NCBI GenBank assembly: GCA_002345545.1
Contig: DDVW01000078.1
Location: forward strand, 1 to 13,920
Reading direction: 5' to 3'
DNA: 13,920 nucleotides
Source of the DNA: Stenotrophomonas sp. UBA2302
GTDB lineage: Bacteria; Pseudomonadota; Gammaproteobacteria; Xanthomonadales; Xanthomonadaceae
Part shown: positions 1 to 7,865 of the stretch, piece after piece
How the letters are laid out: each line of letters opens with the position of its first letter
Position numbering within the stretch: the stretch's first letter is position 1
Notes under the pieces: model-generated
What the model saw: only the letters and a program-made list of their open reading frames with translations
What the model was told of the DNA's origin: nothing
The model's database searches: none
Position numbers and translations under genes: made by a program

Positions 1-47
1 CAGTTGGGAGAAGAACCTTTTCTTTTGTCTGGTTGCTATCGGCCGTC
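1..47. other. Short non-coding edge downstream of the PEBP gene
   Basis: This stretch lies after the stop of the leftmost minus-strand gene and is more AT-rich than the rest of the window. It holds a weak inverted repeat, AAGAA and TTCTT around a 4-base loop, at 11-24. A 5-bp AT-rich stem is too weak to call a terminator with confidence. No gene is seen. Confidence 0.3.
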
Positions 48-659
48 TCACCCCAGCGCCGGGTTGAGCGTATAGGTGCCGTGCAGCGCCGCTTCGGCCA
101 GCACGTGGCCCTGCATCGCACGCAGCGCATCGGCGGCGCTGAAGTCGCCCTCCACCGGCAGGCGGGGGAGGTCCAATGCGAACAGGCGGAAGAAGTAGCG
201 GTGCAGGCGCTCGTCGTTGAACGGCGGATACGGGCCGTCATAACCGCGGTAGGTGCCGCCCATCTGCGCGTCGCCGGCAAACCAGCCGGTGTAGTCGTTC
301 AGTCCCTGGCGGGCACCGGCCGGGCCGGCCGGCTGCGCCTTGCCATGCGCGGTGAAGCCGTCGCTGCAGCTGCCGGCGGCGATCTCGCGCAGCTCCGCCG
401 GGATATCCACCATCACCCAGTGCACGAACTCGCCGCGCACCTGGTCCAGTGGAATGCTGACATCCTCACGGCCGACCAGCTCCGGCACGGTCGGCACGTC
501 CGGATCCACGCACAGCAGCACGAACGAACGCGTGCCTTCCGGCACCTCGCGCCATGCCAGCTGCGGATTGCGGTTGCCGGCAAAGCCGTTGGCATCACCG
601 GCGGCGAACTCGGCCGGAATCGGCTGGCCGTTTTGGAAACTCTGGCTGTCCAGTTTCAT
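48..659 (-). CDS. YbhB/YbcL family Raf kinase inhibitor-like protein (PEBP fold)
   Basis: A 203-residue protein of the phosphatidylethanolamine-binding protein family, bacterial YbhB/YbcL branch. The family's anion- or ligand-binding pocket is recognisable: DPDVP at residues 52-56, H80-W81 followed by VMVDIP, GPYPP at 142-146, and H153 in the segment leading to YFFRLFALD. No signal peptide is visible, so a cytoplasmic location is expected. The ATG at 659 is preceded by a strong AGGAG six bases upstream, which supports the start. The gene begins 15 bases after the stop of the TPR-sulfotransferase gene and is probably the last gene of that operon. The biochemical role of bacterial PEBP proteins is not settled; the mammalian kinase-inhibitor name should not be read as a function here. 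Family assignment is secure; the ligand and role are unknown. Confidence 0.92.
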   Translation of the reverse strand: MKLDSQSFQNGQPIPAEFAAGDANGFAGNRNPQLAWREVPEGTRSFVLLCVDPDVPTVPELVGREDVSIPLDQVRGEFVHWVMVDIPAELREIAAGSCSDGFTAHGKAQPAGPAGARQGLNDYTGWFAGDAQMGGTYRGYDGPYPPFNDERLHRYFFRLFALDLPRLPVEGDFSAADALRAMQGHVLAEAALHGTYTLNPALG

Positions 660-674
660 CGTTGCTCCTGCGGA

Positions 675-2744
675 TCAGACTTCGGGATAACCCAGCCGCA
701 CCGCGACCGGGGTCAGCTTGGCGAACTCGCCTGCCAGCACCTGCGCGTACTTGCGCCAGTGGCCGGCATTGATGGTGGCCGGGCCGAGGCTGCGCACCGG
801 CGGGAAACGCAGACCGAAGGCCTGCTCCAGCAAGGCGCCCATCGCCGCGGCGTCGTTGACCACCGCATCGGTGCGCACGATCAGGTGGGTGTACAGATCC
901 TGCTCGTGCAGTTCGGCCACCTGCTCCAGCGAACGTGCCAGCCACTGTGCGGCTTCGTCCAGCGTGGTCAGCGCCAGCGGTGCCGGCGCCCCCAGTGCCA
1001 GCCACTCGACCAGCATGTCGCGCGGATCACGCAGCACGATCACCAGCCGGCCTTCGGGCAGCTGCGGGCGCAACGCCCACAGCAGCGCGTTGTCCCACCA
1101 CAGCAGCCAGTCGATGACGTTGCCATCGGCGATGCCACGCGACGGCAACTGCTCGCGCCACTGCTGCACCAGCTGCTCAGGTGTAAGGCTGCCGTTGGCC
1201 AGGCGTTGCAGGGTGAGGAAGTTCTGGAAGCCGTCATCAGGCGGATTGGGGCCGAAGCGGTCACCGCGCAGCACCGGGCTGCCGGCCGCCATCACCGTCA
1301 CCACCCGCTCCACACCGGAACCGGGCGCGCCCCAGACGAAGATCGGCCGCACCGGATGATCCTCGGCAACCGTGCCACGCTCGGGCCAGCTTGCCGGTGC
1401 CTTGGCCTGCTGCGGCAGCGGCAGGCGCGAGGCGGCCAGTTCGGTATGCAGGTCCAGCCAGGTCTTGACCGCGGCGGCCGGGTCGTCGGCGCGGTCCTGC
1501 ACCATCCCCAGCCAGGTGCGCAGCGCCGGACTGGCGGTCGCCGGTGCGTTGTCGATCAACGCCTTCACATGCGCCACCGCCGCCGCCGGCTCGCGTGTCA
1601 GCAGGGCCTCGACAATGCGCTGTTCACCGCTGGCGCGGCCCGGCTCCAGCGCGACGATGCGCCGCGCCACGGCTTCGGCGGCATCGGCCTCGTCACCCAT
1701 GTCGTGCAGGCGCATGCGCGCTTCCAGTGCCGGCACATGTTCGGGCATCGCTTCGAGCCAGCGTTCGACCACCTCCACGGCTTCGGCACTACCGACCGGC
1801 GCCACCGCTAGTCGCGCCAGCCACAGGTCGTGCAGCTGCGAATGGCTGTCCAGCGCGGCATCCAGCGCGCTGCGCGCCTCCCCGTCCCGGCCCAGCCGCT
1901 GCCAGGCGACCAGCAACAACTGCAAGGTCTGCCGATCCCCCGGCAGTTGCGCCAGCAGCGGCCGCAGGTATTCCAGCGCCTGCAGCGGCTGGCCCGAGGC
2001 CAGTTCCAGCTCGCCGGCCAGACGGCGCATGCCGGGGGTATCCCCCTGCGGGGTGGCCAGCACCTGGCGCATCGTTTCGGCGGCGCCGGCGGTATTGCCC
2101 TGACGCAGGGCCAGCTGCACCAGCAGGCCGCGCAGCGCGTGGTTGGCCGGATTCAGCTCGACCACGCGGCGGAACGCCTGCTCGGCGAAGGCCAGCATGT
2201 CCTTGCCCAGATAGGCGAAACCCAGCGCGTACAGCAGGCGCGGATCGTCCGGCAGCCGGGCGATGGCCGCCGACAGCACGCGCAGCGCGCGGTCCAGATC
2301 GCCACGGCGCAACGCCACCATGCCTTCGATTCCGCCCAATTCGGGGCTGTCCGGCTCCACCCGCGCGGCCAGCCGGCCCAGGCGCTCGGCCTCGTCGATA
2401 TCCTCGCGTGCCAACGCCAGATGCGCCTGCATCAGGTAGGCGGAAAACTCGTTGGGATTGAGCGCGGTGGTCTTATCCAGCGCCTGGTTGGCGGCGTCGA
2501 GCTGGCGTTGCGCCAACAGCAGGCCGGCATGCTGCAGATGCAGATCGGCATCGTCCGGTGCCAGCGCCAGCGCCTGGTCGAGCGCCTCCTGGGCCGGCCC
2601 GTGCCGGCCCTGCTGCTGCAACGCCATCGCCAGCCAGCGATGGGCCTGCGGCTGCTGCGGCTCGGCCGCGGTCCATTCCCGCGCCAGCGATACGGCCTCG
2701 TCGGCGGCATTGCGGCGCAGGGCTTCAATGATGGTGTCTTGCAT
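675..2744 (-). CDS. TPR-repeat protein with C-terminal sulfotransferase-like domain
   Basis: A protein of about 689 residues. Residues about 5-440 are helical tetratricopeptide-like repeats rich in A, L and the W/G/Y/A/P pattern, e.g. the repeat ending ALALAPDD. Residues about 466-689 match the sulfotransferase fold found in TPR-sulfotransferases: a P-loop-like GAPGSG at 472-477 after a hydrophobic strand, a second strand ending in LRDPRD at 571-576, and a conserved C-terminal GHWRKY at 661-666. Sulfotransferases move sulfate from PAPS to a hydroxyl or amine. Here the usual RSGTT of the first motif is replaced by GSGVE, and the Ser normally following RDPRD is not evident, so activity is uncertain. 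No signal peptide is seen. I chose the ATG at 2744; an in-frame ATG at 2774 would add 10 residues, and a longer reading frame to 2906 overlaps the upstream hydrolase gene and is unlikely. It lies 58 bases after the YheT-like gene. The substrate is unknown. Confidence 0.85.
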   Translation of the reverse strand: MQDTIIEALRRNAADEAVSLAREWTAAEPQQPQAHRWLAMALQQQGRHGPAQEALDQALALAPDDADLHLQHAGLLLAQRQLDAANQALDKTTALNPNEFSAYLMQAHLALAREDIDEAERLGRLAARVEPDSPELGGIEGMVALRRGDLDRALRVLSAAIARLPDDPRLLYALGFAYLGKDMLAFAEQAFRRVVELNPANHALRGLLVQLALRQGNTAGAAETMRQVLATPQGDTPGMRRLAGELELASGQPLQALEYLRPLLAQLPGDRQTLQLLLVAWQRLGRDGEARSALDAALDSHSQLHDLWLARLAVAPVGSAEAVEVVERWLEAMPEHVPALEARMRLHDMGDEADAAEAVARRIVALEPGRASGEQRIVEALLTREPAAAVAHVKALIDNAPATASPALRTWLGMVQDRADDPAAAVKTWLDLHTELAASRLPLPQQAKAPASWPERGTVAEDHPVRPIFVWGAPGSGVERVVTVMAAGSPVLRGDRFGPNPPDDGFQNFLTLQRLANGSLTPEQLVQQWREQLPSRGIADGNVIDWLLWWDNALLWALRPQLPEGRLVIVLRDPRDMLVEWLALGAPAPLALTTLDEAAQWLARSLEQVAELHEQDLYTHLIVRTDAVVNDAAAMGALLEQAFGLRFPPVRSLGPATINAGHWRKYAQVLAGEFAKLTPVAVRLGYPEV

Positions 2745-2802
2745 GGCGGGTCCGGCGTCGATACAAACTCGCATTGTAGCGGTGCGGCGGATCGGCCCGG
2801 TT

Positions 2803-3798
2803 TCAGCCGCCCACGCCCAGCGCCAGATACTGCGCCACCCAGCGCTCGGCGAAACCGTCACCGCGCAGGTTTTCCAGAAAGCCGCAGTGGCCGCCCCAGC
2901 CGGCAACCTGCAGCTGCGCCCGCGCCGGGAGCTGCCAGTCGGCGAAGCTGGTGAAGGGAATCACCGGATCATCCTGGGCCATCAGGATCGAGGCGGGCAC
3001 CTGCAGCCCCGCCAGCCGCCCGCCGGCGATCGAATAGCCGTCGAAATAGGCCTGCAGCGAGCCGAAAGCGGTATGGCGTTCAACCAGCCAGCCGGTCAGC
3101 GCGCGGATGTCCCGCTTCAGCACGGTGTCGTCACAGTCGGCCAGCTCCGGGAACAGCGCGCGTTTGCGCCGCAGCGAGCGCGTCCATTTGCGGCGGAAGT
3201 ACCAGTCGTACATCGCCGGCCCCTGCTCGATGCTGTCCATCGTCAGCGCCGGATCCAGCACCGGACAGACCGAGGCCACATGCCGCAGCGGCACCCCGGC
3301 GGCCGGGGCATGCAGAGCCAGCCGCAACACGAAGTTGCCGCCCAGCGAATAGCCCGCCGCCACCAGCGGCAGCGCCGGAAAGCGCCGGGCCAGATCGGCG
3401 GTGGCGTGCACCACCTCCTCGATCCGGCACGAGTGGAAGATGCCGGGATTGAGGTGGTGGGTGTTGCCATGGTCGCGGAAGTTCAGCCGCACCACGTCGA
3501 ACCCCTGTTCCAGCAGGCGCGCGGCGGTCATGCGCATGTAGCTGGACTCGGTGCTGCCCTCCCATCCATGCAGCAGCAGGGCCAGGCCGATGGGGTCGCG
3601 CGGGCCGGGAATGCGGCTGTGCAGCGCCTGCAGGCGCACGCCATCGCCACCGTCGAGGATCAGCTCGCGGGACTGCGCGCCGCTGGCCGCCAGCAGCTGC
3701 TCGCCGCGTGCCAGCCGCATCCGGCTCGAGGCCAGCATCGACTGCAGGTGGGGATTGCGCAGCCAGCGCGGTGGCTGGTAGTGGGCCGCGTTCAACAT
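2803..3798 (-). CDS. YheT-type alpha/beta hydrolase
   Basis: A 331-residue alpha/beta hydrolase of the YheT/COG0429 family (also called the EMB8 or ABHD1/3 type), whose members are esterase- or lipase-like. The catalytic triad is visible: the nucleophile Ser151 in GYSLGG, Asp277 in AQDDPVIP, and His304 in GGHCGF. The oxyanion-region motif LLLHGWEGS lies at residues 75-82, and the family-typical N-terminus reads PRWLRNPHLQS. No signal peptide is seen. Length is normal for the family (about 320-340). The ATG at 3798 matches the family start, although the ribosome binding site is weak. The gene follows the PlsC-like acyltransferase by 53 bases on the same strand, so an acyl-ester substrate made or handled by that enzyme is a reasonable guess, but no substrate can be read from the sequence. 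Confidence 0.93.
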   Translation of the reverse strand: MLNAAHYQPPRWLRNPHLQSMLASSRMRLARGEQLLAASGAQSRELILDGGDGVRLQALHSRIPGPRDPIGLALLLHGWEGSTESSYMRMTAARLLEQGFDVVRLNFRDHGNTHHLNPGIFHSCRIEEVVHATADLARRFPALPLVAAGYSLGGNFVLRLALHAPAAGVPLRHVASVCPVLDPALTMDSIEQGPAMYDWYFRRKWTRSLRRKRALFPELADCDDTVLKRDIRALTGWLVERHTAFGSLQAYFDGYSIAGGRLAGLQVPASILMAQDDPVIPFTSFADWQLPARAQLQVAGWGGHCGFLENLRGDGFAERWVAQYLALGVGG

Positions 3799-3851
3799 GA
3801 CCGGCAGATTGCGCCACGACAGGTACGGAAAACGTGGACGACCCGCATCGG

Positions 3852-4643
3852 CTAAATCCCTTCCATCACCGCCACGATGCGTGTCCGCGAGGTTTCGGCG
3901 ATACGCCGGCGGCCTTCCAGGTCCAGGCTGCCGATCGGTTCGAGAAAATGCACCTCGGCACGCCGCGCCGGTTCGCCCAGCAGGCGCAGGAAGTTGCCGA
4001 AGAAACTCTCCCCCGGGGCGAATGCCACCGTGGTCTGCGCATCACCACGTTCGCCGTAGCGCAGCGCCACCGGCTGCACAGGCGCCCCGACTTCGACCGC
4101 CGCCTGGAAGATGCGCGCATGGAACGGGCCGACCTCGTGTCCGCCGCGGGTGCGGCCCTCCGGAAACACCGCCACCGGCCGGCCTTCCTGCAGCCGCTTG
4201 ACCATCTCGTCACGCACCCCGCCCAGCGATTCGGTGCTGCCACGCTGGTGGTAGATGGTGTGTCCGCGCGAGGCCAGCCAGCCTACCAGCGGCCAGCTGG
4301 CGATCTCGCGCTTGGCGACGAAGCCGACCATCTTCTGGCTGTGGATCATGCAGATATCGACCCAGCCCACGTGATTGGCCACCAGCAGCACCGCACCGGG
4401 CAAGGGCTCGCCGTAACGCTGCAGGCGGAAACCGAAAATCCACATGAACGCCGCCGACCACCAGCGCACCACACGGTGCTCCAGCGGGTCGGCCGGAGCA
4501 CCGATGCGCCCGAATGGCGGCAGCATCAGCAGCAGGATCAGCGGCAGAAACACGACGATGTGGACCAGCAGCAGCGGGACGCGGTACAGGTAGCGGAACA
4601 CGCGAGCCACACCGCCATGGCGGGCGGGTCGGGCGGAAGTCAT
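3852..4643 (-). CDS. PlsC-like lysophospholipid acyltransferase (1-acyl-glycerol-3-phosphate acyltransferase family)
   Basis: A membrane-anchored acyltransferase of about 263 residues from the PlsC/LPLAT family, which moves acyl chains from acyl-ACP or acyl-CoA to lysophospholipid-type acceptors. The catalytic HX4D motif is in NHVGWVD (His91, Asp96), block II-like sequence is GHTIYHQRGS at 128-137, and block III is FPEGRT at 160-165. A hydrophobic segment at about residues 21-43 is a likely N-terminal membrane anchor. The reading frame is open to 4733, but I chose the ATG at 4643, since the extra 30 residues (rich in Arg, Pro and Trp) do not look like this family. No clear ribosome binding site precedes it. 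It heads the minus-strand operon and is divergent from the cyclic-di-GMP gene. Whether it is the housekeeping PlsC or an accessory acyltransferase (e.g. for ornithine lipids or lysophospholipid recycling) cannot be told. Confidence 0.9.
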   Translation of the reverse strand: MTSARPARHGGVARVFRYLYRVPLLLVHIVVFLPLILLLMLPPFGRIGAPADPLEHRVVRWWSAAFMWIFGFRLQRYGEPLPGAVLLVANHVGWVDICMIHSQKMVGFVAKREIASWPLVGWLASRGHTIYHQRGSTESLGGVRDEMVKRLQEGRPVAVFPEGRTRGGHEVGPFHARIFQAAVEVGAPVQPVALRYGERGDAQTTVAFAPGESFFGNFLRLLGEPARRAEVHFLEPIGSLDLEGRRRIAETSRTRIVAVMEGI

Positions 4644-4835
4644 CGGTGAACGATACCGGATGCGGTCCGGCTTCCGCCAGCATGCAGGCGGCGGCGCTTT
4701 TCCATCGGGGCGCCAAGCCCGGGAAGGTGCCATCGGCTGCCGCCTGATACGGACGTTTTGGGCTTATGCTGGCTGCATGGCCATGCCGGCGCGGAGCGCT
4801 GTACGCAGGCGATACCGTTCAAGGGGAATGGGAAG
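4644..4835. promoter_or_regulatory. Divergent intergenic region between acyltransferase and c-di-GMP gene
   Basis: This 192-base gap separates two genes read away from each other, so it should hold promoters for both. A TTATGC-like -10 candidate for the plus-strand gene lies near 4764, but I could not pair it with a good -35 element. No clear operator palindrome was seen. Confidence 0.4.
4821..4828 (+). promoter_or_regulatory. Ribosome binding site deciding the start of the c-di-GMP gene
   Basis: AAGGGGAA sits 7 bases before the ATG at 4836. This favours that start over the in-frame TTG/ATG-type starts upstream (the frame is open from 4758), whose translation has no similarity to a PAS N-terminus. 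Confidence 0.65.
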
Positions 4836-7424
4836 ATGGACCGGCAGATGCCCGCTTCGACGCACGACATGCTGCAGTTTTTCGCGGAGGCTCTGGAGCG
4901 GATCGGCAATGGCGTGATCCTGTTCGATGACACGAACCACATCCGCTATTTCAACCGTGCGATGGAGACCATTTCCGGCTGGCCGCGCGAGCAGGTGATC
5001 GGCCACAACCTGGGCGTGCTGGCACCGCCGACGATGCGTGAACGCTACGACACCACGCTGCATCCGGGGGCCGGCAACCGCATCCATGAACTGGCCGCCA
5101 CGCCGCAGGACATCAAGCTGATCCGCAGGGATGGCAGCCATTGCTGGATCCGCGCCTCGCTGTCGAAACTGGGAGACGGTGACGAGGGCCTGCACATGGC
5201 GCTGATCCAGGATGTCACCCTGCAGCGCCAGCAGCAGGAGCGTGAGCGCCTGCTGTCGCTGGGCTTTGACGAAACCCGCAGCGCGGTGCTGATCTGCGAC
5301 AGCCGCGGCCATATCGTGCAGCTCAACAAGGGCTTCCGCTGCCTGTTCGGATTTGCCGACGAGGAGGCCATCGGCAGCTATGTCCCGGCGCTGCTGGCAC
5401 CGGACGGCTATTCGCCGACGCAGGTGGACACCTATATCGAGCGCCTCAAGGCCGGCCACTCGATCCAGAGCGACGAGCGCCTGCGCCGCAAGGATGGGCA
5501 GCCGCTGTGGTGCTCGGTCAACACCAACCCGATCTTCGACAGCTACGGCGTGATGGTGAACACCGTCGTGGTGCTGATGGACATCACCCGCACCAAGATG
5601 CATGAGGTGCTGCAGTACAAGATGCTCGATGCGATGGTGCGCGAAGTGCCCACCGCCGAGGTGTTCCGGATGATGTGCCTGGAGGTGGAGCGCATCGCCC
5701 CGCAGGTGATCGGCTCGGTGCTGCGGCTGGAGGAAGGCCGGCTGCGCACGCTGGCCGCGCCGAGCCTGCCCGAAGCCTACAGCCGTCTGGTCGATGGCGT
5801 GGCCATCGGCCCTGCGACCGGCAGTTGCGGCACCGCGGCGTACACCGGCAGCACGGTGATCAGCCGCGACATCGCCACCGACCCGTATTGGGAAGGCCTG
5901 GCCGCGCAGGCGCTGGAGCACGGGCTGGCGGCCTGCTGGTCGACACCGATCAAGGCCAGCGATGGCCGGGTACTGGGCACGTTCGCCTTCTACTACCGCC
6001 AGCCGCACGATCCGGACGAGTTCCACCACCGGCTGGTGGACGTCATCGTGCACCTGTGCGCGCTGGCGCTGGAGCGCGAGGAAGCCCGCAACCATATCCG
6101 CCGGCTGGCGTTCTACGACGACCTGACCGGGCTGCCCAACCGCAGCCTGCTGCATGCCCAGGCCGACCGCGCGATCAATGCCGCCGGCCATTCCGGTGAC
6201 ACCCTGGCGGTGCTGTTCATCGACCTGGACCGCTTCAAGCAGGTCAACGACATGCTCGGCCATCCCGGCGGCGACGAGCTGCTGCGCATCGTCGCGCGGC
6301 GCCTGCAGGCCGAGACCGGGCCGATGGATATCGTCGGGCGCCTGTCAGGCGATGAATTCGTGGTGGTGCTGACCCCCTGCGACCAGGACAGCGCGCACGA
6401 ACGTGGCACGCGCCTGCTGCAGGCGCTGTCGCAGCCATGGCGGTGGGGAGAGGTGCAGACCCACACCTCGGCCAGCATCGGCATCAGCCTGTTTCCGCAC
6501 GACGGGCACGACATGGAAAGCCTGCTGCAGCACGCCGACATGGCGATGTACCAGGCCAAGCGCAGCGGTCGCGCACGGGTACGTTTCTACAGCCACGAGA
6601 TGAACCGCAGCGCGCAGGAGCGGCGTGCCCTGGAATCGGCATTGCGGCAGGCACTGGAGCAGGACCAGCTGCAGCTGCACTACCAGCCGCAGGTCGACCT
6701 GGCCAGCGGGCGCCTGTACGGTGTCGAGGCGCTGGCACGCTGGCACCATCCCGAACTGGGCAGCGTGCCGCCGATACGCTTCATTCCGCTGGCCGAGGAA
6801 TGTGGCCTGATCGACGAGGTCGGCCAGTGGGCGCTGGAGACCGCCTGCCGCCAGCTTGCCGCCTGGCACCGGCAGGGGCTGGATGTGCCGTCGGTGGCGG
6901 TGAACCTGTCGGCCACCAACTTCCATGATCCCGGACTGCCGGCGCGGATCGCGCGGATCCTGCAGCAGGAAGCCGTGCCGGCCTGCGGGCTGACCCTGGA
7001 AATCACCGAGGAAGTGCTGCTCAACGACGACCCCAACACCCTGCGCACCTTGCGCGAGGTGCATGCGCTGGGCGTGCGCCTGGTCGTGGACGACTTCGGC
7101 ACCGGCTACTCCAGCCTGAGCTACCTGCGGCAGCTGCCGATCAGCGGCCTCAAGCTGGACCGCAGCTTCGTCCACGATATCGAACGCAATACCATCGCCA
7201 GCGCCCTGACCCAGGCAATCGCGCACATCGGCCAGAGCCTGCAGCTGGAAGTGGTGGCCGAGGGCGTGGAAAACACCGGGCAACTGCAGCTGCTGATGCA
7301 GCAGGGCTACCGCATCGTGCAGGGATTCCACTTCGCCACGCCGCTGCCGGCGGCGGCGCTGCAACACTGGCTGGACACGCAGCTGCCGGCCATCGTGCGC
7401 TCAAGCTCGGATACCGGCACCTGA
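4836..7424 (+). CDS. PAS-PAS-GAF-GGDEF-EAL cyclic-di-GMP signalling protein (DosP-like)
   Basis: An 862-residue cytoplasmic signalling protein with no membrane segment. Domains in order: PAS-A about 12-130, PAS-B about 141-252, GAF about 272-414, GGDEF about 422-586, EAL about 599-847. The GGDEF domain has FIDLDRFKQVND (461-472) and SGDEF (504-508) in place of GGDEF; the inhibitory RXXD site is GPMD. The EAL domain keeps the expected catalytic and metal residues: EAL at 631-633, the N in NLSATNF, E in EITE (722-725), DDFGTG (752-757), Lys773 in LKLD, E in AEGVE (808-812) and Gln829. It is therefore probably an active phosphodiesterase; cyclase activity is possible but less sure. The order recalls E. 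coli DosP, and PAS-A aligns with it (from memory) without gaps, but DosP haem ligands His77 and Met95 correspond to Tyr71 and Thr89 here. Start chosen by the AAGGGGAA site. It stands alone on the plus strand. Confidence 0.93.
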   Translation: MDRQMPASTHDMLQFFAEALERIGNGVILFDDTNHIRYFNRAMETISGWPREQVIGHNLGVLAPPTMRERYDTTLHPGAGNRIHELAATPQDIKLIRRDGSHCWIRASLSKLGDGDEGLHMALIQDVTLQRQQQERERLLSLGFDETRSAVLICDSRGHIVQLNKGFRCLFGFADEEAIGSYVPALLAPDGYSPTQVDTYIERLKAGHSIQSDERLRRKDGQPLWCSVNTNPIFDSYGVMVNTVVVLMDITRTKMHEVLQYKMLDAMVREVPTAEVFRMMCLEVERIAPQVIGSVLRLEEGRLRTLAAPSLPEAYSRLVDGVAIGPATGSCGTAAYTGSTVISRDIATDPYWEGLAAQALEHGLAACWSTPIKASDGRVLGTFAFYYRQPHDPDEFHHRLVDVIVHLCALALEREEARNHIRRLAFYDDLTGLPNRSLLHAQADRAINAAGHSGDTLAVLFIDLDRFKQVNDMLGHPGGDELLRIVARRLQAETGPMDIVGRLSGDEFVVVLTPCDQDSAHERGTRLLQALSQPWRWGEVQTHTSASIGISLFPHDGHDMESLLQHADMAMYQAKRSGRARVRFYSHEMNRSAQERRALESALRQALEQDQLQLHYQPQVDLASGRLYGVEALARWHHPELGSVPPIRFIPLAEECGLIDEVGQWALETACRQLAAWHRQGLDVPSVAVNLSATNFHDPGLPARIARILQQEAVPACGLTLEITEEVLLNDDPNTLRTLREVHALGVRLVVDDFGTGYSSLSYLRQLPISGLKLDRSFVHDIERNTIASALTQAIAHIGQSLQLEVVAEGVENTGQLQLLMQQGYRIVQGFHFATPLPAAALQHWLDTQLPAIVRSSSDTGT

Positions 7425-7442
7425 GCGTCGCAGGCCGCGCTC

Positions 7443-7865
7443 TCAGGCCACCGGCACCACGGCGAGGGTGAGCCGTGAAACACACACCGGTTTGCCGGCA
7501 TCGTTCTCGATGCGGATTTCCCACACCTGGGTGGTGCGGCCCACATGCAGCGCCCGCGCGGTTCCGGTGACCTGCCCGGAGCGTGCCGCGCGCAGGTGGT
7601 TGGCGTTGATCTCCAGGCCCACGCACATCTGCTGGGCGGTATCCACGCACAGATTGCCGGCACTGCTGCCCAGGGTTTCGGCCAGCACCACCGAGGCACC
7701 GCCATGCAGCAGGCCATAGGGTTGGCGGGTACGTGCGTCCACCGGCATCGTCGCCTGCAGCCAGTCCTCGCCGGCCGCGGTGAAGACGATGCCCAAGTGC
7801 TCGATCAAGGTGCCCTGGCTAAGGCGGTTGAGCGCTTCCAGCGAAACCGGGCTGCGGAAAACCAT
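7443..7865 (-). CDS. Hotdog-fold thioesterase, YdiI/MenI type
   Basis: A 140-residue acyl-CoA thioesterase of the hotdog fold. It carries the YdiI/EntH-family signature QPYGLLHGGASVVLAETLGS, with His54 and the catalytic Glu63 at the same positions as in E. coli YdiI (recalled, not aligned by machine), and a second conserved segment GLEINANHLRAA at 83-94. E. coli YdiI hydrolyses 1,4-dihydroxy-2-naphthoyl-CoA in menaquinone synthesis and also other aromatic acyl-CoAs. Xanthomonadaceae are generally ubiquinone users, so the physiological substrate here is probably another aryl- or acyl-CoA; this is inference. The length is exactly that of the family. The ATG at 7865 has a GGAG 11 bases upstream. 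The gene converges on the cyclic-di-GMP gene with only 18 bases between the two stops and seems to be transcribed alone. Confidence 0.93.
   Translation of the reverse strand: MVFRSPVSLEALNRLSQGTLIEHLGIVFTAAGEDWLQATMPVDARTRQPYGLLHGGASVVLAETLGSSAGNLCVDTAQQMCVGLEINANHLRAARSGQVTGTARALHVGRTTQVWEIRIENDAGKPVCVSRLTLAVVPVA

Noticed and set aside
48..659. Reading the PEBP protein as a kinase inhibitor
   Set aside because: The Raf kinase inhibitor name comes from a mammalian relative; no kinase target of this type is known in bacteria.
33..1811. A 592-residue plus-strand open frame opposite the PEBP and TPR genes
   Set aside because: It is antisense to two well-supported genes, is full of Arg, His and Gln runs, starts at TTG without a ribosome binding site, and matches no family. 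Long antisense frames are expected in GC-rich DNA.
4764..6263. A 499-residue minus-strand open frame opposite the PAS/GAF part of the c-di-GMP gene
   Set aside because: Same GC-rich shadow effect: His/Gln/Ala-rich translation with no domain, on the opposite strand of a gene with clear domains.
7423..7442. GAGCG/CGCTC inverted repeat between the convergent c-di-GMP and thioesterase genes
   Set aside because: A 5-bp stem with a 10-base loop and no T-tract is too weak to call a bidirectional terminator.
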